This document shows positions 5,253-10,882 of a stretch of DNA of 10,882 nt, piece by piece. The translations under genes and the position numbers were made by a program. The stretch is from DASVDK01 sp036381125 [NCBI: Thermodesulfobacteriota bacterium]. Its GTDB lineage: Bacteria > DASVDK01. The notes under the pieces are model-generated. The model searched no databases. It was not told the origin of the DNA and saw only the letters and a list, made by a program, of their open reading frames with translations. Numbering within the stretch: the first letter of the stretch is position 1; the number at the start of each line of letters is the position of its first letter. The stretch is from positions 1 through 10,882 of the forward strand of contig DASVDK010000355.1 of the NCBI GenBank assembly GCA_036381125.1, written 5' to 3'.

Positions 5253-7148
5253 ATGTCCACGAAACATCACACGAGGCGCGCTGCGGTGCTCGCGATCGGC
5301 GCCGCCGCGGCCCTGGTCGCGGGGGGCTGCAGCGCCGGATCGAAGCCCGCGGCCGAGAAGCCGGCCGCCACCGACGCGGCTCGCGCCGCGTACGTCGCCC
5401 CGGGCGAGCTGGACCAGTACTACCTCTTCTACTCGGGCGGACACTCGGGGCAGGTGTTCGTGGCCGGGGTACCCTCCATGCGGCACATCGCCACGATCCC
5501 CGTGTTCACGCCGTACCCCGGCACCGGCTACGGCTTCGACGACGAGTCGAAGGCGATGCTCGGGGCGTTCACCTGGGGCGACGTGCACCACCCGAACCTC
5601 TCGAAGACCGACGGCCGGTACGACGGCCGCTGGCTCTTCGTGAACGACAACGCCAACAACCGCGTGGCCCGCATCGACCTGCGGGACTTCAAGACGAAGC
5701 AGATCTTCGGCCCGATCCCGAACTCGAGCGGCAACCACGGCTCCGCATTCGTCACGCGCAACACCGAGTACCTCCTCGTCGCGAGCCGCTTCTCGGTCCC
5801 GCTGCCCAAGGGGCGCGTGGCGCCGGTCAAGGACTACGGGACCCAGTACAGGGGCTCGGTGACCGGCCTCAAGGTGGACCCGGCGTCGGGCGAGATGTCG
5901 ATGGGGTGGCAGATCGTGACGCCGCCGTTCAACTGGGACCTCGGCGCGACCGGCCGCGGCCCGAGCGACGGCTGGGCCTTCTGGTCCAGCTACAACAGCG
6001 AGCGGGCGACCGGCAAGCTCGAGGTGACCGCCTCCCAGAACGACCGTGACTACGCGGCGTTCGTCAACTGGAAGGCGGCCGAAGAGGCGATCGAGAAGAA
6101 GCAGTACACGGAGATCGGCGGCGTCAAGGTCATCGACCCCGCGAAGGCGAAGGGGGTCATGTACCTGGTGCCGCTCGGCAAGAGCCCCCACGGCATCGAC
6201 GTGACGCCGGACGGCCGGTACGTCATCGGCTCGGGCAAGCTCGCGCCGGTCGTGACCGTCTACGACTTCGAGAAGTTCAAGGAGGCGATCGCGAAGGAGG
6301 ACTTCGTCGGCGAAGAGGACGGCATCCCGGTCGTCCGCTGGGAGGCCGCGGCGATCGCCGAGGTGCCGGTGGGCCTCGGGCCGCTCCACACGCAGTTCGA
6401 CGGCAAGGGCTACGCCTACACGTCGCTCTTCGTCGAGTCGGCCGTGGCCAAGTGGAAGCTGCCGCCGTACGAGCCCGGCGCGAAGATGGAGCAGTACGTG
6501 GTCGACAAGATCCCGGTCCACTTCAACATCGGCCACCTCGTCACCTCGCACGGCGACACCGAGGAGCCCGACGGGCGGTGGCTCGTGGCGATGAACAAGC
6601 TCTCGAAGGGCCGGCACCTGAACGTGGGGCCGTCGCAGCCCGAGTCGAGCCAGCTCATCGACATCACCGGGCAGAAGATGCGGATGATCGCCGAGGCCTT
6701 CACCGAGCCGGAGCCGCACTTCGCCCAGCTCGTCCGGGCGGACGTCCTCAAGCCGATCGAGGTGTACTCGAAGGACGAGAACACGAACCCGAACGCCATC
6801 TGGTCGGCCGACGAGGCGAAGGTCGAGCGGAAGGGCAACAAGGTCACGGTGTGGCTCTACCAGGTGCGGACCTTCTTCGCGCCGGACGTGATCGAGGTGA
6901 ACCAGGGCGACGTGGTGACGGTGCACATCACCAACGCCGAGCAGACGCGCGACGAGCTGCACGGCTTCGGGATCGCCGAGTACAACGTCAACGTCGTCAA
7001 CGACCCGGGCGAGACCAAGACGGTCACGTTCGTCGCGGACAAGGCGGGGGTCTTCCCCTTCTACTGCACGAACTTCTGCTCGGCGCTCCACCAGGAGATG
7101 CAGGGCTACCTGGTGGTGAACCCGTCGAAGCGCAAGCCGAGCGCGTAG
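5253..7148 (+). CDS. nosZ: Nitrous oxide reductase, clade II (atypical) type
   Basis: A 631-residue periplasmic multicopper enzyme that reduces N2O to N2. The N-terminal seven-bladed propeller carries all seven CuZ histidines, assigned by spacing against the Pseudomonas enzyme: H112 and H113 (DVHHPN), H162 (GNHG), H313 (SPHG), H379 (GPLHTQF), H428 (IGHL) and H489 (EPHF). The C-terminal cupredoxin carries the CuA ligands H570, C605, C609, H613 and M616 (FYCTNFCSALHQEM). The residue between the cysteines that supplies a backbone ligand is Trp in clade I and Asn607 here. Gene context (nosB, nosC) places it in clade II. The start is ATG with GGGAGG about 5 nt upstream. Residues 1-26 look like a lipoprotein signal ending at C26 (LVAGGC), followed by a Lys/Ala/Pro linker like that of NosC, so NosZ may be membrane-anchored. 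A TRRA pair is present but the rest of a Tat motif is not. Confidence 0.97.
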   Translation: MSTKHHTRRAAVLAIGAAAALVAGGCSAGSKPAAEKPAATDAARAAYVAPGELDQYYLFYSGGHSGQVFVAGVPSMRHIATIPVFTPYPGTGYGFDDESKAMLGAFTWGDVHHPNLSKTDGRYDGRWLFVNDNANNRVARIDLRDFKTKQIFGPIPNSSGNHGSAFVTRNTEYLLVASRFSVPLPKGRVAPVKDYGTQYRGSVTGLKVDPASGEMSMGWQIVTPPFNWDLGATGRGPSDGWAFWSSYNSERATGKLEVTASQNDRDYAAFVNWKAAEEAIEKKQYTEIGGVKVIDPAKAKGVMYLVPLGKSPHGIDVTPDGRYVIGSGKLAPVVTVYDFEKFKEAIAKEDFVGEEDGIPVVRWEAAAIAEVPVGLGPLHTQFDGKGYAYTSLFVESAVAKWKLPPYEPGAKMEQYVVDKIPVHFNIGHLVTSHGDTEEPDGRWLVAMNKLSKGRHLNVGPSQPESSQLIDITGQKMRMIAEAFTEPEPHFAQLVRADVLKPIEVYSKDENTNPNAIWSADEAKVERKGNKVTVWLYQVRTFFAPDVIEVNQGDVVTVHITNAEQTRDELHGFGIAEYNVNVVNDPGETKTVTFVADKAGVFPFYCTNFCSALHQEMQGYLVVNPSKRKPSA

Positions 7149-7168
7149 CGCCGGCGACGACGGCGGTC

Positions 7169-7200
7169 GGGCCCGGGCGGGGGTGTCCCCGCCCGGGCCC
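7169..7200 (+). promoter_or_regulatory. 14-bp all-GC hairpin between nosZ and nosB
   Basis: Bases 7169-7182 and 7187-7200 are perfect reverse complements (G/C only) around the loop GTGT, filling most of the one sizeable gap in the nos operon. No U-rich run follows, and the nosB RBS begins 8 nt later, so it is more likely an attenuator or mRNA-stabilising element that gives more nosZ than downstream message than a full terminator. The structure is seen; the function is inference. Confidence 0.7.
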
Positions 7201-7207
7201 CGGACCC

Positions 7208-7214
7208 GAGGAGG
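7208..7214 (+). promoter_or_regulatory. Ribosome binding site deciding the nosB start
   Basis: GAGGAGG lies 7 nt before the GTG at 7222. An upstream in-frame GTG at 7183 falls in the hairpin loop with no RBS, so 7222 is preferred. Confidence 0.65.
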
Positions 7215-7221
7215 CGAGACC

Positions 7222-7902
7222 GTGGACCGCATGATCGACAGGCTCGAGACGACGCTTTCCCGGCCGCTCGGGGGCCCGACGCGCGGCGCCCTGCTCCTCG
7301 GCGCCCTGCTCCTCACCCTGGCGCTCTTCCTGCCGCTCTGGCGGATCCACCTCGAGGCCCAGCAGTTCCCCGAGGGGCTCGACCTCTGGATCTACCCGTC
7401 GCGGATCGTCGGCGGCAACGGCGGGCAGGACCTCAACGAGATCAACGTCCTCAACCACTACATCGGCATGAAGGCGATCGAGCCGGCCAGCTTCCCCGAG
7501 ATGAAGTGGCTGCCGTTCGGCATCGGCGTCTTCGCCCTCGTGAGCCTGCGCGCGGTCGTCCTCGGCCGCGTGCGGACCCTCGTCGACACGATCGTCCTCT
7601 TCGTCTACTTCGGCGGCTTCGCCCTCGGCTCCTTCTACTGGCGCCTCTACACCTACGGGCACAACCTCGACCCGAAGGCGCCGATGACCGTGCCCCCCTT
7701 CACGCCGCCGATCATCGGCGAGCAGCAGCTCGCCAACTTCCACGTGACGAGCCTGCCGCAGGCCGGCGCGCTGCTGCTCGCCGCCTACGGCCTCGTCCTG
7801 GCCGGCTGCCTCGTCGTCGAATGGCGGCGCAGCCGGCGCGCGGCCGGGGAGCGGGTGGCCGTGCGGATCGTCGCCCGGGCCGGGGTCGGGCATGCGCGCT
7901 AG
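7222..7902 (+). CDS. nosB: NosB, membrane protein specific to clade II nos clusters
   Basis: A 226-residue integral membrane protein. NosB is a marker of clade II nos operons; its biochemical role is not settled, but it is proposed to link quinol oxidation or maturation to NosZ. Predicted helices lie at about residues 22-40, 98-113, 121-139 and 182-199. The family stretch INVLNHYIGMKAIEP (about 74-88) sits in the loop after the first helix, preceded by LWIYPSRIVGG, and FYWRLYTYGHNLDPKAPM (about 138-155) follows the third helix. Starts at GTG behind GAGGAGG; an in-frame ATG at 7231 is possible. The stop overlaps the nosD start by 11 nt, implying translational coupling. The C-terminal 25 residues are Arg-rich and probably cytoplasmic. 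Identity is supported by motif and by position between nosZ and nosD. Confidence 0.9.
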   Translation: MDRMIDRLETTLSRPLGGPTRGALLLGALLLTLALFLPLWRIHLEAQQFPEGLDLWIYPSRIVGGNGGQDLNEINVLNHYIGMKAIEPASFPEMKWLPFGIGVFALVSLRAVVLGRVRTLVDTIVLFVYFGGFALGSFYWRLYTYGHNLDPKAPMTVPPFTPPIIGEQQLANFHVTSLPQAGALLLAAYGLVLAGCLVVEWRRSRRAAGERVAVRIVARAGVGHAR

Positions 7903-9274
7903 GGGCGCCGTCGGGGCCGCCGTCGCGGCGGGGTTCCTCCTGGCGGGCGCCGCGGGCGCCGCGGAACTCCGGGTGGCGCCGGCGGGCCCCTACCGCTCCA
8001 TCGGGGCCGCCGTCGAGGCGGCGCGCCCGGGCGACACGGTCCGCGTCGCGGCCGGCCTCTACCGCGAGCGGGTCGTGATCGATCGGCCGCTGGCGCTCCT
8101 CGGGGAGCCGGGCGCCGTCGTGGACGGCGGCGGCGAGGGGACCGTCGTCCACGTCGCCGCGCCGGACGTGCGCCTCGAGGGGCTCGTCCTTCGGGCGAGC
8201 GGCCGGTCGCTCGACCGCGACGACTCGGCGGTCCTCGTGACCGGGCCGCGCGCGGTCGTCAGGGGCAACGTCCTCGAGGAGGTCCTTCACGGCGTGTACC
8301 TGCGCGGCGCCGGTGGGGCGACCGTCGCCCGCAACGTCATCCGGGGCGGCGAGGCGAGGTCGCTCTCGACGCGCGGCGACGGCGTGCGGATCTGGAACGC
8401 GAGCGGGAACGTCGTCGCCGACAACGACATCCGCGACGTGCGCGACGGCATCTACGTCCAGGCGGCCGACGACAACGCGATCGAGCGCAACGCCGTGCGC
8501 GGGTCGCGCTACGGGCTCCACTACATGTACGCGGGCCGCAACGCCTTCGTCGGCAACCGGTTCGAGGAGAACCAGGTCGGCGCCTCGGTGATGATGTCGC
8601 GCGGCATCACGCTCGAGGCGAACACCTTCGCCCGCAACGCCGGCTACGTCGGCTACGGCCTCCTCCTCCAGGACGCGAAGGACGTGGTCGTCGAAGGCAA
8701 CCGGTTCGTCGGCAACGCGACGGGGATCTTCATGGACCTCGCCATCGGCGGCCGCGTCGTCGGCAACCTCGTCACCGGCCACGAGGTGGGGATCCATCTC
8801 TACCCGAGCAGCGAGGACAACGTCGTCGCCGGGAACCTCTTCGCCTCGAACGTGGCCGACGTCCACACCGGCCGGGGCGGCGCGGCGAACCGGTTCGCGG
8901 ACGATCGGGGCGGCAACTACTGGAGCGGCGCCGCGGTGTACGACTTCGACGGCGACGGCTTCGGCGACGCGCCGCACCGGACCGGGTCGCTCGTCACGCA
9001 CCTCGCGGAGGCCTACCCGCAGATGCGGCTCTTCCTCTTCTCGCCCGCCGTCCGCGCGCTCGACCTGGCCGAGCGCGCCGTCCCGGTCTTCCGGGTCCCG
9101 GAGGCGGTGGACCCGAGGCCGCTGGTCCGGCCCCCCCTGGTGGCGGCCGAGGCGCCCATCCCGGCGCGCGAGGCCGCGGGTGGGCGGGGGCTCGCGGCGG
9201 TCGGCGCGCTGATGCTGGCGGTCGGCGGCGGGGGGCTCGCCGTCGGGGTGCGGCGGCGCGGGAGGCGTCGGTGA
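7892..9274 (+). CDS. nosD: NosD, periplasmic beta-helix copper/CuZ maturation protein
   Basis: A 460-residue exported protein needed to assemble the CuZ centre of NosZ, acting with the NosF-NosY ABC complex and NosL. Residues 1-24 are a Sec signal peptide ending GAAGAAE. A long right-handed beta-helix follows (about 25-350) with repeated N-x-I/V and G-I/V-x-x turns typical of CASH/pectate-lyase-like repeats (VARNVIRGG, VADNDIRDV, IERNAVRGS, FVGNRFEEN). The characteristic motif GGNYWSGAAVYDFDGDGFGDAP lies near residue 340. The last 30 residues contain a hydrophobic helix (about 433-453) and an Arg-rich end, so the protein is probably anchored in the inner membrane. The ATG overlaps the end of nosB by 11 nt, and its TGA overlaps the nosF start in GTGA. 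Length and motif order are those of full-length NosD. Confidence 0.95.
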   Translation: MRARGAVGAAVAAGFLLAGAAGAAELRVAPAGPYRSIGAAVEAARPGDTVRVAAGLYRERVVIDRPLALLGEPGAVVDGGGEGTVVHVAAPDVRLEGLVLRASGRSLDRDDSAVLVTGPRAVVRGNVLEEVLHGVYLRGAGGATVARNVIRGGEARSLSTRGDGVRIWNASGNVVADNDIRDVRDGIYVQAADDNAIERNAVRGSRYGLHYMYAGRNAFVGNRFEENQVGASVMMSRGITLEANTFARNAGYVGYGLLLQDAKDVVVEGNRFVGNATGIFMDLAIGGRVVGNLVTGHEVGIHLYPSSEDNVVAGNLFASNVADVHTGRGGAANRFADDRGGNYWSGAAVYDFDGDGFGDAPHRTGSLVTHLAEAYPQMRLFLFSPAVRALDLAERAVPVFRVPEAVDPRPLVRPPLVAAEAPIPAREAAGGRGLAAVGALMLAVGGGGLAVGVRRRGRRR

Positions 9275-10203
9275 TCCGCATCGAGCACCTGGTCAAGACG
9301 TACGGCGTGCTTCGCGCCGTCGACGGCCTCTCCCTCGAGGTCCGCGAGGGGGAGTGCGTGGGCCTCGTCGGGCCGAACGGAGCCGGCAAGTCGACCACCC
9401 TCAAGTCGATCGTCGGGCTCGTCCGGCCGACCGCGGGACGGATCACCGTGGCGGGTCACGACGCCGCGCGAGCGCCGCACGCCGCGCGGGCCGCCCTCGG
9501 CTACCTCCCCCAGGGGGTGCAGTTCGCGCCCGGCTTCACGGCGGCCGAGACCGCCACCCTCTTCGCCCGGGTCCGGGGCCTGGCCGGCGCGCCGGCGCGG
9601 GCGCGGGAGGCGCTCGACCGGGTGGGGCTCGCGGCCGCGGCCGACCGGGACGTGGCCGGCTTCTCGGGAGGGATGCGGCAGCGGCTCGGCCTCGCCGTGG
9701 CGCTGCTCGGCGCGCCGGCCACGCTCGTCCTGGACGAGCCGACCGTCTCGCTCGACCCCGAGGCGAGCATGGCGATCCGGGACGTCCTGGCGGCGGAACG
9801 GGCGGCGGGCCGGACCGTGCTGATCTCGTCGCACATCCTCGCGGAGCTCGAGGCGGTCGTCGACCGGGTGGCCGTGGTGCAGGAGGGGCGGCTCCTCGCA
9901 GAGGGCCGGCCGGCGGACCTCGCGCGCCGGCTCGGGCTCGCCGCCCGGCTGCGGATCGACGCCGGCGCGGACGCCCCTCGGGCGGCCGAGGCCGCGCGGG
10001 CGGCCGGCGCCGCCGACGTGCGGGTCGAGGGGGCGTGCGTCGAGTTCAGGGTTGCCGACGGCCGCAAGCTCGCCGTGCTCGACGCGGTCCGCGCCGCGAC
10101 GCCGGTCCGCGACGTCACGATCGAGCCGGTCCGGCTCGAGGACGTGTACCGGCGCCTCCTCTCGGAGGCGAGCCGGTCGGAGGGGGCAAGCCATGCGGCG
10201 TGA
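9271..10203 (+). CDS. nosF: NosF, ABC transporter ATPase for CuZ maturation
   Basis: A 310-residue cytoplasmic ATPase that energises the NosDFY complex, thought to move a sulfur species for the CuZ cluster. All nucleotide-binding motifs are present: Walker A GPNGAGKS (34-41), Q-loop Q81 (GYLPQG), signature FSGGMRQR (131-138), Walker B TLVLDEP (151-157), D-loop SLD and switch histidine H188 (ISSHIL). A C-terminal domain of about 80 residues after LAEGRPADLARRLG is usual for NosF and related CcmA-type ATPases and ends in PVRLEDVYRRLL. It starts at GTG within GTGA, 4 nt into the end of nosD, behind GGGAGG. It overlaps nosL by 11 nt. The membrane partner NosY, usually the next gene, is not found in the window. 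Confidence 0.93.
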   Translation: MIRIEHLVKTYGVLRAVDGLSLEVREGECVGLVGPNGAGKSTTLKSIVGLVRPTAGRITVAGHDAARAPHAARAALGYLPQGVQFAPGFTAAETATLFARVRGLAGAPARAREALDRVGLAAAADRDVAGFSGGMRQRLGLAVALLGAPATLVLDEPTVSLDPEASMAIRDVLAAERAAGRTVLISSHILAELEAVVDRVAVVQEGRLLAEGRPADLARRLGLAARLRIDAGADAPRAAEAARAAGAADVRVEGACVEFRVADGRKLAVLDAVRAATPVRDVTIEPVRLEDVYRRLLSEASRSEGASHAA

Positions 10204-10723
10204 CGGCATGACACGGAGGCGTCTCTTCGCCGCGGCCGCCGGCCTCGTGGCCGGCTGCGCGGCCGCGGCGAGGGAGCCGCGGGCGATCCTGGTCGGCGCG
10301 GAGTCGTGCGCCTTCTGCCGCATGACGATCCTCGACGAGCGGGTCGCGGCCGAGTACCTGGTCGACGGCAGGGTCGTCGTGTTCGACGACGCCGGCTGCC
10401 TGCGCGACTGGGTGCTGGCCCGCGGCGCCGGCGCGGCAGGCGCCGCCTGGCTGCGCGACTACGCGGGGGAGGGATGGGTCCGGGCCGAGTCGGCCGTCCT
10501 CGTCGCCGGGGCGGTCGCGACGCCGATGTCGACGAACGTCGTGGCCTTCGCCTCCGGCGCCGCCGCGGACGCGCTCGTCGGGGAGCGGGGCGGCCGGCGG
10601 ATCGCGCTCGCCGAGCTGCTCGGTCCGGGGGCCGCGGCCGGGCGCCGTTACGCGCTCGCGGACGAGCCGTCGGTCGCGCCGGGGCAGGGGCGGGCCGGGC
10701 ACGGCGGAGGCGGCCATGAGTGA
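10193..10723 (+). CDS. nosL: NosL, lipoprotein copper chaperone
   Basis: A 176-residue outer-face lipoprotein that delivers Cu(I) to NosZ. The signal is MTRRRLFAAAAGLVAGC with lipobox cysteine C22. The copper-binding family motif CAFCRM follows at 39-44 (C39, C42, M44), then VFDDAGCLRDW (about 63-73) and the conserved APMSTNVVAFAS-like segment (ATPMSTNVVAFASG). The C-terminus is Gly/His-rich (GHGGGGHE) and might add weak metal binding. The ATG at 10193 follows GGAGGGGG at a spacing of about 9 nt and overlaps nosF by 11 nt; an ATG at 10208 is a possible alternative. RR in the signal comes from MTRRRLF, which fits a Tat-like as well as a Sec lipoprotein signal. NosL normally closes the nos cluster, or lies next to nosY. 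Confidence 0.92.
   Translation: MRRDGMTRRRLFAAAAGLVAGCAAAAREPRAILVGAESCAFCRMTILDERVAAEYLVDGRVVVFDDAGCLRDWVLARGAGAAGAAWLRDYAGEGWVRAESAVLVAGAVATPMSTNVVAFASGAAADALVGERGGRRIALAELLGPGAAAGRRYALADEPSVAPGQGRAGHGGGGHE
10706..10710 (+). promoter_or_regulatory. Strong ribosome binding site inside the nosL end
   Basis: GGAGG lies 5 nt before the ATG at 10716, which overlaps the nosL stop in ATGAGTGA. This is the arrangement of a translationally coupled downstream gene. Confidence 0.5.
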
Positions 10724-10847
10724 GGCGATGCGGTCGGCGGCCATCGGTCGAGCGCTCGCGGCGTCGCGAGGGCCCGGCGCGTCGTCGCCGCGCGCGGCCG
10801 AGGCGACTCGCGCGGCGCCCCGGGCGCCGGGGCGCAATTATCGTTAA
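10716..10847 (+). CDS. 43-codon frame coupled to nosL; possible truncated next gene
   Basis: The start looks real: ATG overlaps the nosL stop and has a good Shine-Dalgarno sequence 5 nt upstream. The 43-residue product (MSEAMRSAAIGRALAASRG...) is Ala/Arg/Pro-rich, has no membrane segment and matches no family I recognise. nosY, a six-helix permease gene, would be expected about here. Neither this frame nor the other two forward frames shows NosY-like hydrophobic sequence before the window ends. It may be a decayed or frameshifted gene start, a tiny orphan frame, or spurious. It ends inside AT-richer DNA just after a GC hairpin. Confidence 0.25.
   Translation: MSEAMRSAAIGRALAASRGPGASSPRAAEATRAAPRAPGRNYR
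10815..10835 (+). terminator. GC hairpin followed by AT-rich DNA; possible nos operon terminator
   Basis: GCGCCCCGG and CCGGGGCGC (perfect 9-bp arms) flank a GCG loop. The next bases, AATTATCGTTAAAACC, are AT-rich but not a clean T-run. About 90 bp after the nosL stop this is a plausible intrinsic-like terminator, though it falls inside the 43-codon frame. If it is a terminator, the operon ends with nosL and nosY is not co-transcribed. Confidence 0.45.
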
Positions 10848-10882
10848 AACCTTTTAAACCATCGCCGGCCGCGTTATTCTGC
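10836..10882. other. AT-richer tail at the window end
   Basis: The last 47 bases are about 43% G+C by my count, against roughly 70% or more before them, and include near-repeats AAAACC and TTTTAAACC. No gene is visible. It may be an intergenic promoter region, the edge of acquired DNA, or a contig-end artefact. Confidence 0.5.

Noticed and set aside
5265-5330. Tat signal peptide on NosZ from the RR pair in TRRAAVL
   Set aside because: The pair lacks the hydrophobic residue and Lys of S/T-R-R-x-F-L-K, and the lipobox-like end fits a Sec lipoprotein better. Not excluded.
7183-7185. GTG at 7183 as the nosB start
   Set aside because: It sits in the loop of a 14-bp hairpin without an RBS and would add 13 unrelated residues; GTG at 7222 is well placed.
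4551-7316. 921-codon open frame on the minus strand
   Set aside because: It lies antisense to nosC and nosZ, which have full catalytic motifs. Its product is a low-complexity Arg/Val/Leu/Asp mix, as expected from the complement of GC-rich codons.
1-10882. CRISPR arrays, tRNA or rRNA genes, insertion sequences
   Set aside because: I saw no regularly spaced repeats, no cloverleaf-like or rRNA-like segments, and no transposase-like product.

Overview
The window is very GC-rich, roughly three quarters G+C over most of its length. Genes are tightly packed and several start at GTG. It looks like a chromosomal piece from a high-GC Gram-negative bacterium, because the products are periplasmic proteins and lipoproteins of the nitrous oxide reductase system. 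The nos genes are of the clade II (atypical) kind: nosB is present, and a lipoprotein cytochrome c precedes nosZ. Clade II genes occur in Gemmatimonadota, Myxococcota, Acidobacteriota and others; I cannot assign the phylum from this sequence. The window opens inside a gene, has an odd length, and ends with an abrupt composition change, so it may be a whole short contig.

Layout, left to right. (1) 2-706 (+): C-terminal half of the membrane domain of a P-type IIA cation ATPase, overlapping tail to tail with the next gene. (2) 612-2355 (-): a two-gene operon of CBS-domain fusions, first CBS-CBS-HPF/RaiA (ribosome hibernation-like), then CBS-CBS-DUF2267. (3) 2356-2509: a divergent intergenic region with a perfect 24-bp palindrome whose core, TTGAC-N4-GTCAA, is the pattern of a Crp/Fnr-family (FNR/DNR/NnrR) box. 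(4) 2510-4049 (+): a 12-helix-like, His-rich membrane protein resembling NnrS or heme-copper oxidase subunit I, then a stand-alone DUF542 (ScdA/RIC N-terminal) protein. This is a likely NO-handling or iron-centre repair pair. (5) 4141-4554 (-): a DUF488 protein. (6) 4795-10723 (+): nosC-nosZ-nosB-nosD-nosF-nosL, with short gaps or overlaps except for a 73-nt gap after nosZ that holds a 14-bp all-GC hairpin. (7) 10716-10882: a coupled start codon where nosY might be expected, opening only a 43-codon frame, then a GC hairpin and an AT-richer tail.

How they may work together: NosZ reduces N2O to N2 with electrons delivered by the NosC cytochrome and, probably, a NosB-linked quinol route. NosD and NosF (with a NosY not seen here) and NosL supply sulfur and copper for the CuZ cluster. 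The NO-related pair upstream and the Crp/Fnr-type site suggest that the left half is also tuned to anoxia or nitrogen oxides. The CBS-HPF and CBS-DUF2267 proteins could link adenylate energy state to ribosome dormancy under the same conditions; that link is inference.
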